Notes: a model not told the origin generated them from the sequence alone. A DNA stretch of 64,000 bases from an uncultured Eubacteriales bacterium (GCA_900540545.1 UQGJ01000003.1:124001-188000); one strand, 5' to 3'; counted from the stretch's first letter, positions 16,989 to 25,864 are shown. Program-made: numbers and translations.

Positions 16989-18419
16989 TTGCTGATCATA
17001 AAGGATAGGGACTGTACCAGAGACACGCCAATCATCCATGGCGGGCCGGACGAGCCCATCTACGGTACCGGCAGGGTCATTCGTCCCTACTACCCCGGCA
17101 AGAGCAGTAGCGACTACGAAAAGAGCATTTATCTCCCCGAGCTACTGCCTCTGGAGGACTACGACCTTATCATCGTGCTGTTCTCCGGCGGAAAAGACTC
17201 TGCGGCCGCCTATTTCAAGCTGCTTGAACTGGGTGTGCCCAAGGATAAAATCGAGCTGTGGCATCATGATGTGGATGGTGGGCACCCGGACCGGCGCATG
17301 GACTGGCCGGTGACTCAAGCCTATGTGCGCTCCTTCGCGGAGGCCGAGGGTACCCCGCTGCGCCTCTCCTGGCGCGTCGGCGGCTTTTGGGCAGAGGTCT
17401 ACCGCCTGGGAGCGTCCCTGCCCGTTGAGTACGAGGACGCCGGCGAGGTACATATCTGCCGTCTGACCCCCGCCCAGTTGGAGAGCGAGCGCCTGCGGGC
17501 CCAGATCATGAACGAGGAGAGCCCGGAGATGGCCGTGGAACTGAAGAAATACGGCTGTCGGATGAAGTTCCCGGCCAAAAGCGGGGACTTAGCCCGCCGA
17601 TGGTGCAGCGCCAGCCTCAAGATCGACGTGGCCGACGCGGTTGTGCGCAACCTCGCTGCTCTAGGGCACACTATGCGGCTTCCCGCCAAGGGTGGCATCG
17701 AGCAAGGCCGTTATTGCAGTCCCAACCTGAAGCGCCGGGTGGGCGACTCCACCCTGCTGGACCTCAGCCGCCTGAGTGAACTGGGCCATCGTGGGAAACT
17801 GCCCGCCAAGTCCGGCTGCCATCAAGGACGCTGGTGCAGCGGGTCGCTCAAAGCGGAGGTCCAGTCCGGCGTTATGGCGAACCTGGAGCGAACCCAGAAC
17901 GGGGTGCGCGTGCTGATCGTGTCCGGCGAGCGGCGCGGAGAAAGCACGGGCCGGAGCAAATATAACGAGATGGAGCTCCACCGCTGTAACGCTACCGCCC
18001 GGGCCCACCGCCTGGTGCACGCATGGAGGCCAGTCATCGACTACACGGAAAAAGACGTCTGGGAAGTCATCAAGCGCCACCGGCTCAGACCCCACCCCTG
18101 CTACATATGTGGCTGGAACCGATGCTCCTGCATGATGTGCATTTTCAGCCGACCTACCCTGTGGGCAGGTATCCGGGAGCTGTTTCCCGAGGACTACGAA
18201 GCCTTCCGACAGGACGAGCTTCGGCTGGGGTTTACCCTGGACACCAAAATGGACCTGGACACCTTTGTCGGCGAGGCCCCGAGTTGTGTCTGCCACGACG
18301 ACCCCAAGGCGCTCCACCAGCTGGTAACGGGGGTCTACTCGGTAGACGACGTCTACACCAATGGGACCTGGGACTACCCGGCCGGCGCCTTCCACGGCGC
18401 TGAGGGCGGCCCATGCTGA
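16989..18419 (+). CDS. PP-loop PAPS-reductase-like protein with a triplicated module
   Basis: About 476 aa. The PP-loop VLFSGGKDSAA follows an N-terminal ~60 residues. Next come three tandem ~33-residue units, each with F/LPAKxG, RW/YCS and SLK/NLK, at about 17566-17660, 17680-17775 and 17794-17885. PAPS-reductase relatives normally have one. The C-terminal part has a Cys cluster (CYICGWNRCSCMMC) that could bind Zn or Fe-S. The start is uncertain: AAGGAGG with ATG 16985 opens only a 7-codon frame, while the protein frame has TTG 16989 at suitable spacing. Function is unknown; sulphur or nucleotide chemistry is inferred from the fold. Confidence 0.6.
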   Translation: MLIIKDRDCTRDTPIIHGGPDEPIYGTGRVIRPYYPGKSSSDYEKSIYLPELLPLEDYDLIIVLFSGGKDSAAAYFKLLELGVPKDKIELWHHDVDGGHPDRRMDWPVTQAYVRSFAEAEGTPLRLSWRVGGFWAEVYRLGASLPVEYEDAGEVHICRLTPAQLESERLRAQIMNEESPEMAVELKKYGCRMKFPAKSGDLARRWCSASLKIDVADAVVRNLAALGHTMRLPAKGGIEQGRYCSPNLKRRVGDSTLLDLSRLSELGHRGKLPAKSGCHQGRWCSGSLKAEVQSGVMANLERTQNGVRVLIVSGERRGESTGRSKYNEMELHRCNATARAHRLVHAWRPVIDYTEKDVWEVIKRHRLRPHPCYICGWNRCSCMMCIFSRPTLWAGIRELFPEDYEAFRQDELRLGFTLDTKMDLDTFVGEAPSCVCHDDPKALHQLVTGVYSVDDVYTNGTWDYPAGAFHGAEGGPC

Positions 18420-18556
18420 CAGGAAGGTTAGGCCGTTTATACCAGAGGCCCGAGTGGGCCGCGGCCTACGATAAGCACTTGAGCACGGTCTGGTCTGTGC
18501 AAGCGCTGACCGCCCTCGTCGAAGCTGAAGCGATTATTCAAATGCTCGACAGGTAG
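18413..18556 (+). CDS. 47-aa protein overlapping the PP-loop gene
   Basis: ATG 18413 lies inside the last codons of the PP-loop gene (7-nt overlap). It runs 47 codons to TAG 18554-18556. The peptide is helical, with Trp and Ala-rich stretches. The start is probably translationally coupled. No family recognised. Confidence 0.4.
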   Translation: MLTGRLGRLYQRPEWAAAYDKHLSTVWSVQALTALVEAEAIIQMLDR

Positions 18557-18590
18557 CGGACGGCAAATACTAAACTTTGGAGGTCAAACA

Positions 18591-19229
18591 ATGATTTCGA
18601 TAAATGGATTTTATTTAAGTAAATACAGAGAAACGGAAGGCTGGGAGGGGTACGGATACTGTGCCACGCTGAAATACGGTAAGACCACCGCCGCAACCTA
18701 TGCCGACTACGCCACGGGTGCCGCGCCTGACATCGAGCTGCTGCCCGGAGGTGACTGGCGCACTGCGCTGGAGCAGACGCTCCGGATCCTCCGGGAGGGA
18801 CTGCCAGAGGCGGGTGTCTCAATGGATGGTATTGAAGAACAGGTGACGACCATGTGCCAGCTGCTCGTCGAACTCCGTGAGGCTCACCGGGGCTGCCACA
18901 AGGCGAAGGCGGACGGTTCGCGGTTTTCCGTAGCCTTGCTGGTAGGGGCATGGTGGAGCCTTGCTCCGAAAAAGGACACACTTCCCGCGGAGGCAGCCAG
19001 CATCATTCGGCGCGACCTGCCCGGTTCCGTGCAGACCCTGGCGGTGGCTAAAGATCATGCGGTGGACTTCTTCAAGGAAGTACGCGCGCGCAGAGGGTTC
19101 CTCACATGTCCCGGGGTGTGGATCATCGACCGGGCGCAGGAGCCCAAACAGGAACTGACAGTAGAGCAGCTTGTCAACATTTTCAAGTTGGCAAACGAGT
19201 TATCGGCTCAGCCGGAAGGAGGGATGTAA
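18591..19229 (+). CDS. Hypothetical protein
   Basis: 212 aa after TTGGAGG. The first 40 codons are more AT-rich than the rest. No recognised domain; no signal peptide. The 3' end is just before the next gene's ATG. Confidence 0.45.
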   Translation: MISINGFYLSKYRETEGWEGYGYCATLKYGKTTAATYADYATGAAPDIELLPGGDWRTALEQTLRILREGLPEAGVSMDGIEEQVTTMCQLLVELREAHRGCHKAKADGSRFSVALLVGAWWSLAPKKDTLPAEAASIIRRDLPGSVQTLAVAKDHAVDFFKEVRARRGFLTCPGVWIIDRAQEPKQELTVEQLVNIFKLANELSAQPEGGM

Positions 19230-19230
19230 A

Positions 19231-19521
19231 ATGAGACACCACCACATCCAGATGCGTTTTCCTGCCAGCGATATGCAGCAGGGAATGAAATTTCAGTACC
19301 AGGGTGTAGAGTACACCCTGGGCAGCCCCGTGCCTGAAACCTTACAGCCGGAAGGCCTGCCTATCGGAGTGTTGATGAACGGCTATACCAAACAGTTTTT
19401 CATCACCGCCGATGGCGTTCCCGCCGGCGAGGCTTGGTTCTATTACTATGGCTCCTTCGAGGGCAAGCAGTGGGCAGTATTGGACGAGTTGATGCTCTTC
19501 GGCCAACTGGCCACTGCGTAA
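19231..19521 (+). CDS. Hypothetical protein
   Basis: 96 aa. ATG 19231 follows GGAAGGAGGG; the longer frame from 19171 lies within the previous gene. It looks like a compact beta-rich domain (FQYQGVEYTLGSP, EAWFYYYGS) without catalytic residues. Confidence 0.45.
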   Translation: MRHHHIQMRFPASDMQQGMKFQYQGVEYTLGSPVPETLQPEGLPIGVLMNGYTKQFFITADGVPAGEAWFYYYGSFEGKQWAVLDELMLFGQLATA

Positions 19522-19534
19522 GGAGAGGTTACCA

Positions 19535-19753
19535 ATGGAGATCTCATTTCACATCCACCAGGCCCATAGCGGTAAGCTCTTTCTCTATCAGGTCCGCGAC
19601 GGCAAGGCACACTTCTCGAAGGTGAACAGCGTCACCCTGACATTAGATCAGATTGCGGCACTGGGTATAGACCTTCACGACTTAGAATACTTGGATGACC
19701 TTGACCTGGATCGCTTCAAGGCCGCCTACGGCCTCAACGGGGAGGGAAAGTGA
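19535..19753 (+). CDS. Hypothetical 72-aa protein
   Basis: 72 aa after AAGGAGAGG. Short beta-rich start, then a repeated LxxLxxLxLD acidic segment. It is not a convincing ubiquitin-like protein: no Gly-Gly end. Followed 1 nt later by the next gene. Confidence 0.4.
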   Translation: MEISFHIHQAHSGKLFLYQVRDGKAHFSKVNSVTLTLDQIAALGIDLHDLEYLDDLDLDRFKAAYGLNGEGK

Positions 19754-19754
19754 C

Positions 19755-20381
19755 ATGCGCTATTGGGAGACTTCTATTCAAATACGAAGCAGCTATACCG
19801 GCCAGGACTGGCCCGGCCCCGATGAGAAGAACGCCTACCTGGAGGAAACCCGGCGGCTTTTTGCGGGGGACGGCTGGACGGTGGAAATCGACAGACATAA
19901 CTGCGTCTGTGACACCGTCAGGAAGGGACAGCAGGAGCTCTACCTCCACCCCTCGGCTTTCATTGGTGTGGTTTCGGAGGAGGGAGAGCAGGAAGTCGAG
20001 AGGCTTCTGGACAGCGCCATCACCCTCCGGTTCCAGGGGATACGCCGATTTAGAGAGTATTTCGACCTCAGCGACGAGGACTATCGGGCCCGGTTGGTGA
20101 GCCAGCGCGGGGAGATCGAGGCGGCCATCCTGGAGCGCTACCGGACCAAGCGCAGCAACCTCTATATCACCGAGGGCCAGGCGTCCAAGATAGCCGCACA
20201 GTTTACCGTTCACCGCCTCTGCGACAAGAACGGACGCCGTAATTTGGCGAACCTCTACGTGGGGGAGCTCATGGACGAGATGCTGGAGGACGGCCGCCTG
20301 GTGACCGCCCAGACCCGTCACGGACTGGGCGTGCGCACGGCGACCACGCGGGATAAGCCCCCTGCGCACCCTACAATATAA
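19755..20381 (+). CDS. Hypothetical protein
   Basis: 208 aa from ATG 19755, preceded by GGAGGG at the end of the previous gene. A long helical middle with many Arg/Glu residues. No recognised domain. Confidence 0.45.
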   Translation: MRYWETSIQIRSSYTGQDWPGPDEKNAYLEETRRLFAGDGWTVEIDRHNCVCDTVRKGQQELYLHPSAFIGVVSEEGEQEVERLLDSAITLRFQGIRRFREYFDLSDEDYRARLVSQRGEIEAAILERYRTKRSNLYITEGQASKIAAQFTVHRLCDKNGRRNLANLYVGELMDEMLEDGRLVTAQTRHGLGVRTATTRDKPPAHPTI

Positions 20382-20393
20382 AGGAGAAGAAAT

Positions 20394-21113
20394 ATGTCTA
20401 TCATCAAATCCGAATGGGGCACGGACTGCTACGGCCAGCGATGCCTCATCGTCCGAAAAAAACGAGGGAATATCTCCCAGAAAGAGCTTGCCGACCACCT
20501 GCGCTATGAACGGCACGAGTTCGGCACCTACGTTTCCATCCTCAACGCCACCGAATCCACCTGCGATGTAGGATGGCCGGAAGAGGACAGCCAGGGCGAC
20601 ATGGTTGCCCTCTACCTCTATGATGACGATGAGCGCTGTCCGGTCTGCGCCCATATGGCCATTCCGAATTACTGCCCCCACTGCGGGAACTCCATCGACC
20701 CCTTAAAGGATTATCAGGAACCGCTTCAGGTCTTCCGGGGCAATGGAGAGAGAGCTAAATCAGCCTATCAAGTCTCGTGCACGGTCTGTACGGAGGGTGA
20801 TTGCAGTTCATATGGTTGCGGGGTGTCGGACAGCATGGATGGCATCATGCGGCTCATACGAGAGCATATCCAAGGAGTGATGTACTTAGCCCCGGACGAC
20901 CCGTTTCTGACGATTCCCCCTCCGGCCGTGGAAAAATTGCCCGCTACACTTGTCTACGAGTGGGACGATGCCCGGGTTCAAGTGGAGTATTCAGTAGGAC
21001 TTGTAGAGGTCCTGCTGGGCGACGAGGCGGATAAGGAAAGCCATGGTGGTGGCATCTGGCAGAAGGATCCCTGGGAATACGGGGGAGGAGCCGGCGAACC
21101 CCTCACGTTTTAA
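20394..21113 (+). CDS. Zinc-ribbon hypothetical protein
   Basis: 239 aa after AAAGGAG. CPVC and CPHC (residues ~82-99) form a zinc ribbon; more cysteines follow (CTVCTEGDCSSYGC). The N-terminal ~75 residues could be a small nucleic-acid binding region, but no family is recognised. Lies directly before PP-loop gene 3. Confidence 0.5.
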   Translation: MSIIKSEWGTDCYGQRCLIVRKKRGNISQKELADHLRYERHEFGTYVSILNATESTCDVGWPEEDSQGDMVALYLYDDDERCPVCAHMAIPNYCPHCGNSIDPLKDYQEPLQVFRGNGERAKSAYQVSCTVCTEGDCSSYGCGVSDSMDGIMRLIREHIQGVMYLAPDDPFLTIPPPAVEKLPATLVYEWDDARVQVEYSVGLVEVLLGDEADKESHGGGIWQKDPWEYGGGAGEPLTF

Positions 21114-21128
21114 TTTGGAGGCTTATCT

Positions 21129-21884
21129 ACGGCCCACATTGTAAACTGCTCAGGGGGGAAGGACAGTACGGCCATGCTCCTCATGATGTTGGAACGCAGG
21201 ATGCGGGTGGACCGCATCCTGTACGCTGACGTCGGGGAGCTGGCCGAGTTTCCCTCCATGTACGACTACATCCACAAGCTGGAGGACCACATCGGCCGAA
21301 AAATCGAGGTGGTCCGCTCCAGCAGATTCACCGCCCGGTCCATCTTCTACGGTTACCCCTGCCGGGGCGTCCACAAAGACGAGATCAGGGGCTTTCCCCC
21401 CACGGTAGGCGCGGGGTGCCGATATCGCTCCTGGCTGAAGGTGGAGCCCCTGGAGGAAGCCGCAGGCCCAGGCAACGACGTCTACATCGGGATCGCCTCG
21501 GATGAGTCCCAGCGCAGCCGCGCCGGGGAGTACGCCAAGGGCAAGCAGCGGTATCATTTCCCCCTTGTCGAATGGGGCGTGACGGAGGCCGACTGCCTGG
21601 CGTACTTAAAGACCAAAGGGCTCTATAACCCCCTGTACGACCATTTCGACAGGCTCGGGTGCTTCTGGTGCCCGAAGCAGCCCCTTCGCTCGCTGCGCGC
21701 CCTCTACCGGAATTTTCCCAACGAATGGGCGGAACTGCGGCAGATGGAGCGGGACCAGGGCAGGCCCTTTAAGCATGGGTACCCCGCCGAGGAGTTGGAG
21801 ATCCGCTTCCGGCGGGAGCTGGAGGAAGAACTGGAAAATCAGAAATACGCCGGTGAGCAGTTGTCTCTATTTGACGCGGCGTAG
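21129..21884 (+). CDS. PP-loop PAPS-reductase-like protein, copy 3, non-standard start
   Basis: The PP-loop CSGGKDSTAML lies upstream of the first ATG (21174), so translation must begin earlier. The frame is open back to a TAA at 21111, and GGAGG lies at 21117-21121, but no ATG, GTG or TTG occurs in frame between them. ACG 21129 has the best spacing, ATT 21138 is further away, and a mutated original start codon is possible. Later parts include FWCPKQPLRSLRALY, typical of phage PAPS-reductase-like proteins. About 250 aa. If none of these codons works, the gene is inactive. Confidence 0.6.
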   Translation, partial: TAHIVNCSGGKDSTAMLLMMLERRMRVDRILYADVGELAEFPSMYDYIHKLEDHIGRKIEVVRSSRFTARSIFYGYPCRGVHKDEIRGFPPTVGAGCRYRSWLKVEPLEEAAGPGNDVYIGIASDESQRSRAGEYAKGKQRYHFPLVEWGVTEADCLAYLKTKGLYNPLYDHFDRLGCFWCPKQPLRSLRALYRNFPNEWAELRQMERDQGRPFKHGYPAEELEIRFRRELEEELENQKYAGEQLSLFDAA

Positions 21885-21897
21885 GAAAGGAAAACAT

Positions 21898-22098
21898 ATG
21901 AAATTGAAGACAGCCTGCGATATTGCCGAGGCGTGCGGCCTGGACACGGTGGGCGAAGCGATACATAACATCGGATTCCACGCGCCGAGCCTGTTCGCCT
22001 ATGATGACCTTCCGGGTGAGTTGAAGGAGCTTGAAAAGGATGCAGCCGGCATTCCGAGTGAGACGCCCATTGGCGAGATACTGAAGGAGAAAAATTAG
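21898..22098 (+). CDS. Hypothetical 66-aa protein
   Basis: 66 aa from ATG 21898, after AGGAAAGG. Acidic and helical, no motif. Lies between PP-loop gene 3 and another small unknown gene. Confidence 0.45.
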   Translation: MKLKTACDIAEACGLDTVGEAIHNIGFHAPSLFAYDDLPGELKELEKDAAGIPSETPIGEILKEKN

Positions 22099-22104
22099 AA
22101 AGGC

Positions 22105-22509
22105 ATGGTGTTCAATATGTTGGACAATGACACGATCAAAATCAAGGATATGGAGCTTTACCGGCTCTATGAGATCAGCGAGGGCCAGGGATACAGCGAA
22201 AGCCTGCTGCTGTTTCGCACCGAGCATGTCTTCTATTACGGGAACAAGTGGACGGAGGAGGACGGACCCTGTTATTCTGAGCTGCCCGGTGACGCGAATC
22301 AGTACCTGGCACGGGAGCTGGACTTTATCGACCAGGCGTGGACCCTGCGGGAGGTCTGCGACGACTTCCTGGACCTTTACCGTGCGGAGGTCGATAAGAA
22401 GATGGTCACACCGAAGGGCTTTTCGGTCTTTGAAACCTTCTTGACCCCGGCCCAGCTCGCCCGAGCCGCCCAAGGCCCGGTCACGTTCACCGACGAAGCG
22501 AGGTCGTAA
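22105..22509 (+). CDS. Hypothetical protein
   Basis: 134 aa from ATG 22105 (AGAAAGG upstream); ATG 22117 is an alternative. No recognised motif. Ends 10 nt before the XF1762-like gene. Confidence 0.45.
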   Translation: MVFNMLDNDTIKIKDMELYRLYEISEGQGYSESLLLFRTEHVFYYGNKWTEEDGPCYSELPGDANQYLARELDFIDQAWTLREVCDDFLDLYRAEVDKKMVTPKGFSVFETFLTPAQLARAAQGPVTFTDEARS

Positions 22510-22519
22510 GGGAAGAGGA

Positions 22520-23353
22520 ATGGGCTATCATCTGTTTTCTATCCGCACGGGAATAGACGAGTGGTGGAGGACCACCCAAGTTTTGAAGGAGCAGGAGTTC
22601 TACGATGTCGTGGATCTGGTTGACGGCTGCGTGCCCTTCGACATGAGCGCCTTCCATTTTGACGACGTTGATGCGCTCCACCGTAATCGCGTCATGGCGC
22701 GGCGGCCCGTCCTGGAGCTGTCGGTGCCCGCGCTGTTCAGCTCCATGCCCTGCCAGGCCATGAAGCTCAAGGATAAGCGTCTGGGTAGGACTCTCCCCAT
22801 CGTGCGCAAATACGGTGACTACGTCCTGACGGAGACTGAGTATGGCCAGCGTTTCTGGCGGGTAGACGGCGAGAGGTGCAGCATCGTGACGATGCTGCAC
22901 CCCGCCCCCATCACCCTCCGGGCGGCGGCGGCCTATGTGGACAGGCACCACCGGCACAACGCCGGGCCCAAGTTCCATAAGTTCTCAGCGGCCCTCAACG
23001 TGCCGGGAGAGCCGGAGCCGGCGGGCGTGGTTATCGCCAGCACCCCCAAGGCCAGGTATCAGATGGACGGGCAGACCCTGGAGATCAACCGGGCCTGTGC
23101 CGACCCCAGGTACGCCGATGTTTGCAGCAAGCTCTACGCCATGGCCATCCGGGCCGGGCGGGAGCTGGGCTACCAGCGCTTTTTGACTTACACCCTGCCC
23201 GGCGAGAGCGGCAGCAGCCTCCTGGCCGTCGGGTTCCGCCATCAGGGCGAGACCGAGGGGTCCGGGAACTGGGACAGCCCCTCCAGGCCGCGTCAGGTGG
23301 ATCGTTACCCCGCCGGGCCCAAGCTCCGGTGGGTACTGGAGATTGGAGGGTGA
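22520..23353 (+). CDS. XF1762-like protein with N-terminal extension
   Basis: 277 aa. The C-terminal ~145 residues, from ITLRAAAAYVDRHHRH through GPKFHKFSAAL to GYQRFLTYTL, match the XF1762 family of mobile-element proteins, which look distantly like GNAT acetyltransferases. The N-terminal ~130 residues are a separate unrecognised domain. The protein ends in Gly-Gly, probably by chance. Function of the family is not established. Confidence 0.6.
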   Translation: MGYHLFSIRTGIDEWWRTTQVLKEQEFYDVVDLVDGCVPFDMSAFHFDDVDALHRNRVMARRPVLELSVPALFSSMPCQAMKLKDKRLGRTLPIVRKYGDYVLTETEYGQRFWRVDGERCSIVTMLHPAPITLRAAAAYVDRHHRHNAGPKFHKFSAALNVPGEPEPAGVVIASTPKARYQMDGQTLEINRACADPRYADVCSKLYAMAIRAGRELGYQRFLTYTLPGESGSSLLAVGFRHQGETEGSGNWDSPSRPRQVDRYPAGPKLRWVLEIGG

Positions 23354-23357
23354 AGTA

Positions 23358-23663
23358 ATGGAATTTACCCAAGTTAGCCAGGGGACCGACGTCTTTGTCC
23401 TGGAAAACGGCCGGGGGCACTCCTGCGGCGACCATGTGTTTTTCTCCTCTATTGGGGAATTTCAAGGTGAGCGGGACGTGCTGTCCTTTACCACGGTACG
23501 GGACGCCATGCGGTTTACCTGCCGTAGGCAGGCGCGGTCCTACATTAGCTCCCACGGCCTGGAGGAGTACCACCTTTCCATCCGGGAACTGGGCCGGTTC
23601 GAGTTGCTGACGTACCTGCCGGAAGTCCTATGCAGATTGTACGCCGACCACAAAATTGACTGA
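23358..23663 (+). CDS. Hypothetical protein
   Basis: 101 aa from ATG 23358, after GGAGGGTGA that also ends the previous gene. No family recognised. Confidence 0.45.
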   Translation: MEFTQVSQGTDVFVLENGRGHSCGDHVFFSSIGEFQGERDVLSFTTVRDAMRFTCRRQARSYISSHGLEEYHLSIRELGRFELLTYLPEVLCRLYADHKID

Positions 23664-23678
23664 TCAGGAGGAACCGCA

Positions 23679-24566
23679 ATGCCAAGAATCATTGTATCTG
23701 TTTCGGCTTACGACGGATGCGTCTATTCGGTAAAATCCGACATGCCGTACCCCGCGAGGGCCGTTGTCGTGGAGTGCGGCGACCCAAGCCTTGACACCGA
23801 GGGCGCCGTGCAAAAGTATCAGGCGGATCATGGGGGATTTCATGAGCATCTTTTTCAGACCGAGCCGCAGGATGCTATCCCCCCGAAGCTGAACCCCAAA
23901 GTCGTAGACCGGATCCATAACTGGTCTATATACGAGGAGGGGCGTAAGCGGCAAATGATGTCCGCAGGTTTTATGGACGGTTACTTGGCCTCCCATGCCG
24001 AGTTGGTCCAGTTCCTAACTGGCCTGTCTCAGGAGGACGGCCCGACGGCAGATGTGGTCTTCCGAGCCTTGGCTCCCCTCATGGAGACGCAGGACGAAAA
24101 CTATGACCGGCTCTGCGGCGAGTTGAATCAACCGGCCATCTTTGACGAGAGCGCCAGAATTGACGGAGGCGCGCCGGTGGCATATCAAAGTGCTGCCTCG
24201 GGCACGGTCACGCTGATCCAGGGCCTGCTGGGCCCCCTGATGGCGCAATACCCGGGCGTGGACATTACCGCCGAGGAGAGTGCGATGGTGTTGAGCTATC
24301 TAAAAATGGTGGGTCTATCCATCGCCGTTGACCTAAGAAGCGGCGCTCTCTACAGCATACCCTGCGATGCGCCATCGCTTGCGCCAGCAACGCCTACCTC
24401 GCTCGAATCTGCTGTCGGGGAAGCGCTGGGGCTTTGTGACTACGAACTTGAAACTGCACGGGACGGACGCAAGGTTGGGGCGCTCAGTATGGACCGGGAT
24501 CACCTATTATCGCTTACCAAAAAGATAGAAATTTCAAAGGAGAATAAGCATGAAGCAGCAATATGA
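23679..24566 (+). CDS. Hypothetical protein with a duplicated C-terminal domain
   Basis: 295 aa after CAGGAGG. The C-terminal ~120 residues (YLKMVGLSIAVDLRSGALYSIP onward) resemble the same region of the gene at 25865 (YLEGQGYSLAVDLVSGTLYRLD), so the two share a domain. The N-terminal halves differ. No family recognised. Its last 17 nt overlap the next gene. Confidence 0.45.
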   Translation: MPRIIVSVSAYDGCVYSVKSDMPYPARAVVVECGDPSLDTEGAVQKYQADHGGFHEHLFQTEPQDAIPPKLNPKVVDRIHNWSIYEEGRKRQMMSAGFMDGYLASHAELVQFLTGLSQEDGPTADVVFRALAPLMETQDENYDRLCGELNQPAIFDESARIDGGAPVAYQSAASGTVTLIQGLLGPLMAQYPGVDITAEESAMVLSYLKMVGLSIAVDLRSGALYSIPCDAPSLAPATPTSLESAVGEALGLCDYELETARDGRKVGALSMDRDHLLSLTKKIEISKENKHEAAI

Positions 24567-24933
24567 AAACAACTGCCCCCTGTGCGGGCACGAGCTTAAA
24601 TTCCTGGGTGACCAAGAGATCGTCGATGATCTGACGGAGTGCAGCTGGGATTGCCCTCACTGTAAGGCTTCAGGTATCCAGGTCAACAACATTGTCTTCA
24701 ATTTTCACGCATATGTGGTGGATGGGGATGGTAAGGCGGTTGACCTCGACAAAATCGACATCGCCGCCCCTAATCCCCCGCTCAAGCAACACCCGCTGCT
24801 GGAGGCAGTCCTGGATATGATCGAAACCGACTGTGGTGAGCATTTGACTGAAATCGTTCGCGGGCGCGACAGGATGGAGATCGTCTCCGACCGCGGCCCG
24901 GACCGTTTCGTCATCACGGTTTCCAACGCTTGA
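24550..24933 (+). CDS. Zinc-ribbon protein
   Basis: 127 aa. CPLC at residues 10-13 and CPHC near 36 form a zinc ribbon, followed by a beta-rich domain. The start lies inside the end of the previous gene, after AAGGAG. Function unknown. Confidence 0.5.
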   Translation: MKQQYENNCPLCGHELKFLGDQEIVDDLTECSWDCPHCKASGIQVNNIVFNFHAYVVDGDGKAVDLDKIDIAAPNPPLKQHPLLEAVLDMIETDCGEHLTEIVRGRDRMEIVSDRGPDRFVITVSNA

Positions 24934-24953
24934 TTTGTAAGGAGGAATTACAC

Positions 24954-25775
24954 ATGACGTTTGCAGATTTGACAACGCCCTTCGTCCGCCGGAACGTCTT
25001 TGTGATTGCTGCCGATGCCAGCAACCGGGCGGTGGTCCACCATGAGGACATCCAGCAGATCAAGGGCACCCTGTACCGGGGCCGGGACCAGGTTGACTCC
25101 TGGGGCGGAACAAGCTGTGAGGTCTACATCTATTATGAAAGGCTCGGCTGGGGCGTGGCTATGAGCTGCGTGCATGATCCCGGCGAGGCGGACTTGGAAG
25201 CCCGCCTCCAAAACGTGGATTTCTCCCTCATCGACACCCCGGAGGCGTTCATCGCCTGGATGGACCTGCGCGTAGAGAATAAGCAGTCCATCAACAACGC
25301 CTACATCGCCCTGGCCCGCAAGATCGACCCGGAGCGGGCGCCCGTATACGAAAAGGCCCGCTTGGATTATTACGCGGAGAGCAAACGGCGGGACCAGGAG
25401 CGGAAACGGGCCAAGGAAGCGGAGGTCGCGGCCTACTGCAAGGAGGAGAACGACAAAGCCGATGCTGTGGTCGCCAAGGCCGTTGAGATACTACGCTCCG
25501 GCGGCCAACTGGAGAACAGCTTTATTACCTATTACAAGGGGCGCTACGACGGCATGACCTATTCCGTCATCAATCACATCGCACGACTCTATGGGGTCTC
25601 CATCCCCATCTCCGTCCAGGGCTGGATCAACCGCTCCCTGTCCTCTGTCGAGATACAGGGTGGACACGTCACCCGCTACTGGCGCCGCGGCAAGAGCAAA
25701 AGCAATACCGTGGGTGAGTACCTAAATCAACTCATCACCGCCGTGCGCGACGCGCAGCCGTCCGCCGCAGCTTGA
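24954..25775 (+). CDS. Hypothetical protein with charged helical middle
   Basis: 273 aa from ATG 24954, after AAGGAGG. A charged helix (EKARLDYYAESKRRDQERKR, about residues 130-170) separates an N-terminal beta-rich region from a C-terminal segment with YGVSIPISVQGWINRSL. No confident family. The 89 bases after it up to the next gene show no gene I can support. Confidence 0.45.
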   Translation: MTFADLTTPFVRRNVFVIAADASNRAVVHHEDIQQIKGTLYRGRDQVDSWGGTSCEVYIYYERLGWGVAMSCVHDPGEADLEARLQNVDFSLIDTPEAFIAWMDLRVENKQSINNAYIALARKIDPERAPVYEKARLDYYAESKRRDQERKRAKEAEVAAYCKEENDKADAVVAKAVEILRSGGQLENSFITYYKGRYDGMTYSVINHIARLYGVSIPISVQGWINRSLSSVEIQGGHVTRYWRRGKSKSNTVGEYLNQLITAVRDAQPSAAA

Positions 25776-25864
25776 TGTGCATTGGAGGCTTTGAGTACGC
25801 TAACGGGCATGGGCATATATCGCCCGGTCCCCGTCACAAATGAACGGGAAAAAGGAGCTTACAT

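Noticed and set aside
19535..19753. 72-aa protein as the missing ubiquitin-like modifier
   Set aside because: Size fits, but it ends in EGK without a Gly-Gly tail and shows no clear beta-grasp pattern.
22520..23353. Protein ending in Gly-Gly as a modifier
   Set aside because: It is 277 aa and its C-terminus belongs to an XF1762-like domain, so the Gly-Gly end is most likely chance.
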